This document shows, piece after piece, positions 31,606-31,677 of a stretch of DNA of 31,677 nucleotides. Source of the DNA: an uncultured Lachnospiraceae bacterium (GTDB lineage: Bacteria > Bacillota > Clostridia > Lachnospirales > Lachnospiraceae); the NCBI GenBank assembly GCA_905203555.1, contig CAJKWK010000030.1, positions 1-31,677 on the forward strand. The letters run 5' to 3'. The translations under genes and the position numbers were made by a program. The notes below the pieces were generated by a model. The model saw only the letters and a list, made by a program, of their open reading frames with translations, was not told the DNA's origin and did no database searches. How positions within the stretch are numbered: position 1 is the stretch's first letter; every line of letters begins with the position of its first letter.

Positions 31606-31677
31606 ATAGGCAGTGAAGAAAATAGGTAGTGTCAAGTGAGTTATGAAAAACTGAGTTAAAGGAAAAAGGCTCAGACG

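Noticed and set aside
1..31677. Genome-wide reassignment of UGA to an amino acid
   Set aside because: Five genes in the window end in TGA at family-typical lengths, RF2 with an intact SPF motif is encoded here, and only one internal TGA was seen.

Overview
The window looks like chromosome of a low-to-mid GC Bacillota member, most likely a gut Lachnospiraceae (Clostridia). The reasons are Gram-positive style Shine-Dalgarno sites (AGGAGG, AAGGAG), secA next to prfB, HPr kinase, class III fructose-1,6-bisphosphatase, long-form HPF and a class A PBP with a Lys-Asp tail. I cannot fix the genus. There is no tRNA, rRNA, CRISPR array, insertion sequence or prophage. No stretch without a gene is longer than about 230 bp.

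Layout. (1) 1-3352, plus strand: a cytosolic ParB-like/BMP fusion protein, a metallophosphoesterase and a PAP2 phosphatase, closed by a hairpin terminator shared with the convergent DUF1846 gene (3413-4894, minus). (2) 5113-11042, plus strand: ftsH with its own promoter and terminator; uvrC, interrupted by one in-frame TGA; hprK; and a ROK glucokinase. These end in a perfect 19-bp inverted repeat shared with the convergent PBP1A gene (11091-13637, minus). (3) 13802-17831: yigZ (plus) converges on hpf, a four-helix membrane protein and typA (all minus). (4) 18060-22895, plus strand: tandem-OB SSB, dapB, fbp, a small repeat lipoprotein and a stand-alone hisA of the eukaryotic HIS6 type. (5) 23004-30410, plus strand: secA, prfB (programmed +1 frameshift), then hom, an apgM-like gene and ask, which form an aspartate/homoserine block. 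(6) 30501-31452, minus strand: an XRE regulator and a CYTH phosphatase, followed by a promoter pointing out of the right edge.

How the genes fit together. dapB, hom, the apgM-like gene and ask belong to the aspartate amino-acid family. The apgM-like protein sits where a homoserine kinase would be expected. hprK, glcK and fbp control or catalyse central carbon flow. secA, prfB, hpf, typA and ftsH concern protein export, translation and quality control. PBP1A and the PAP2 enzyme concern the envelope.

The two strongest anomalies are both single-base and both at stop codons. First, uvrC carries TGA where an Arg CGA codon would fit, with both halves otherwise intact. Second, the prfB frameshift site reads CTT TAA C instead of the usual CTT TGA C, so the sensor stop codon could be read by RF1 as well as RF2. 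Each corresponds to one C:G to T:A transition from the expected sequence. Of 25 genes read here, terminal stops are 10 TAA, 10 TAG and 5 TGA, so TGA is a working stop and wholesale reassignment is unlikely. I did not find a clear new multi-gene system; the best candidates for undescribed biology are the ParB-like/BMP fusion with its coupled phosphoesterase and the UAA-type RF2 switch.
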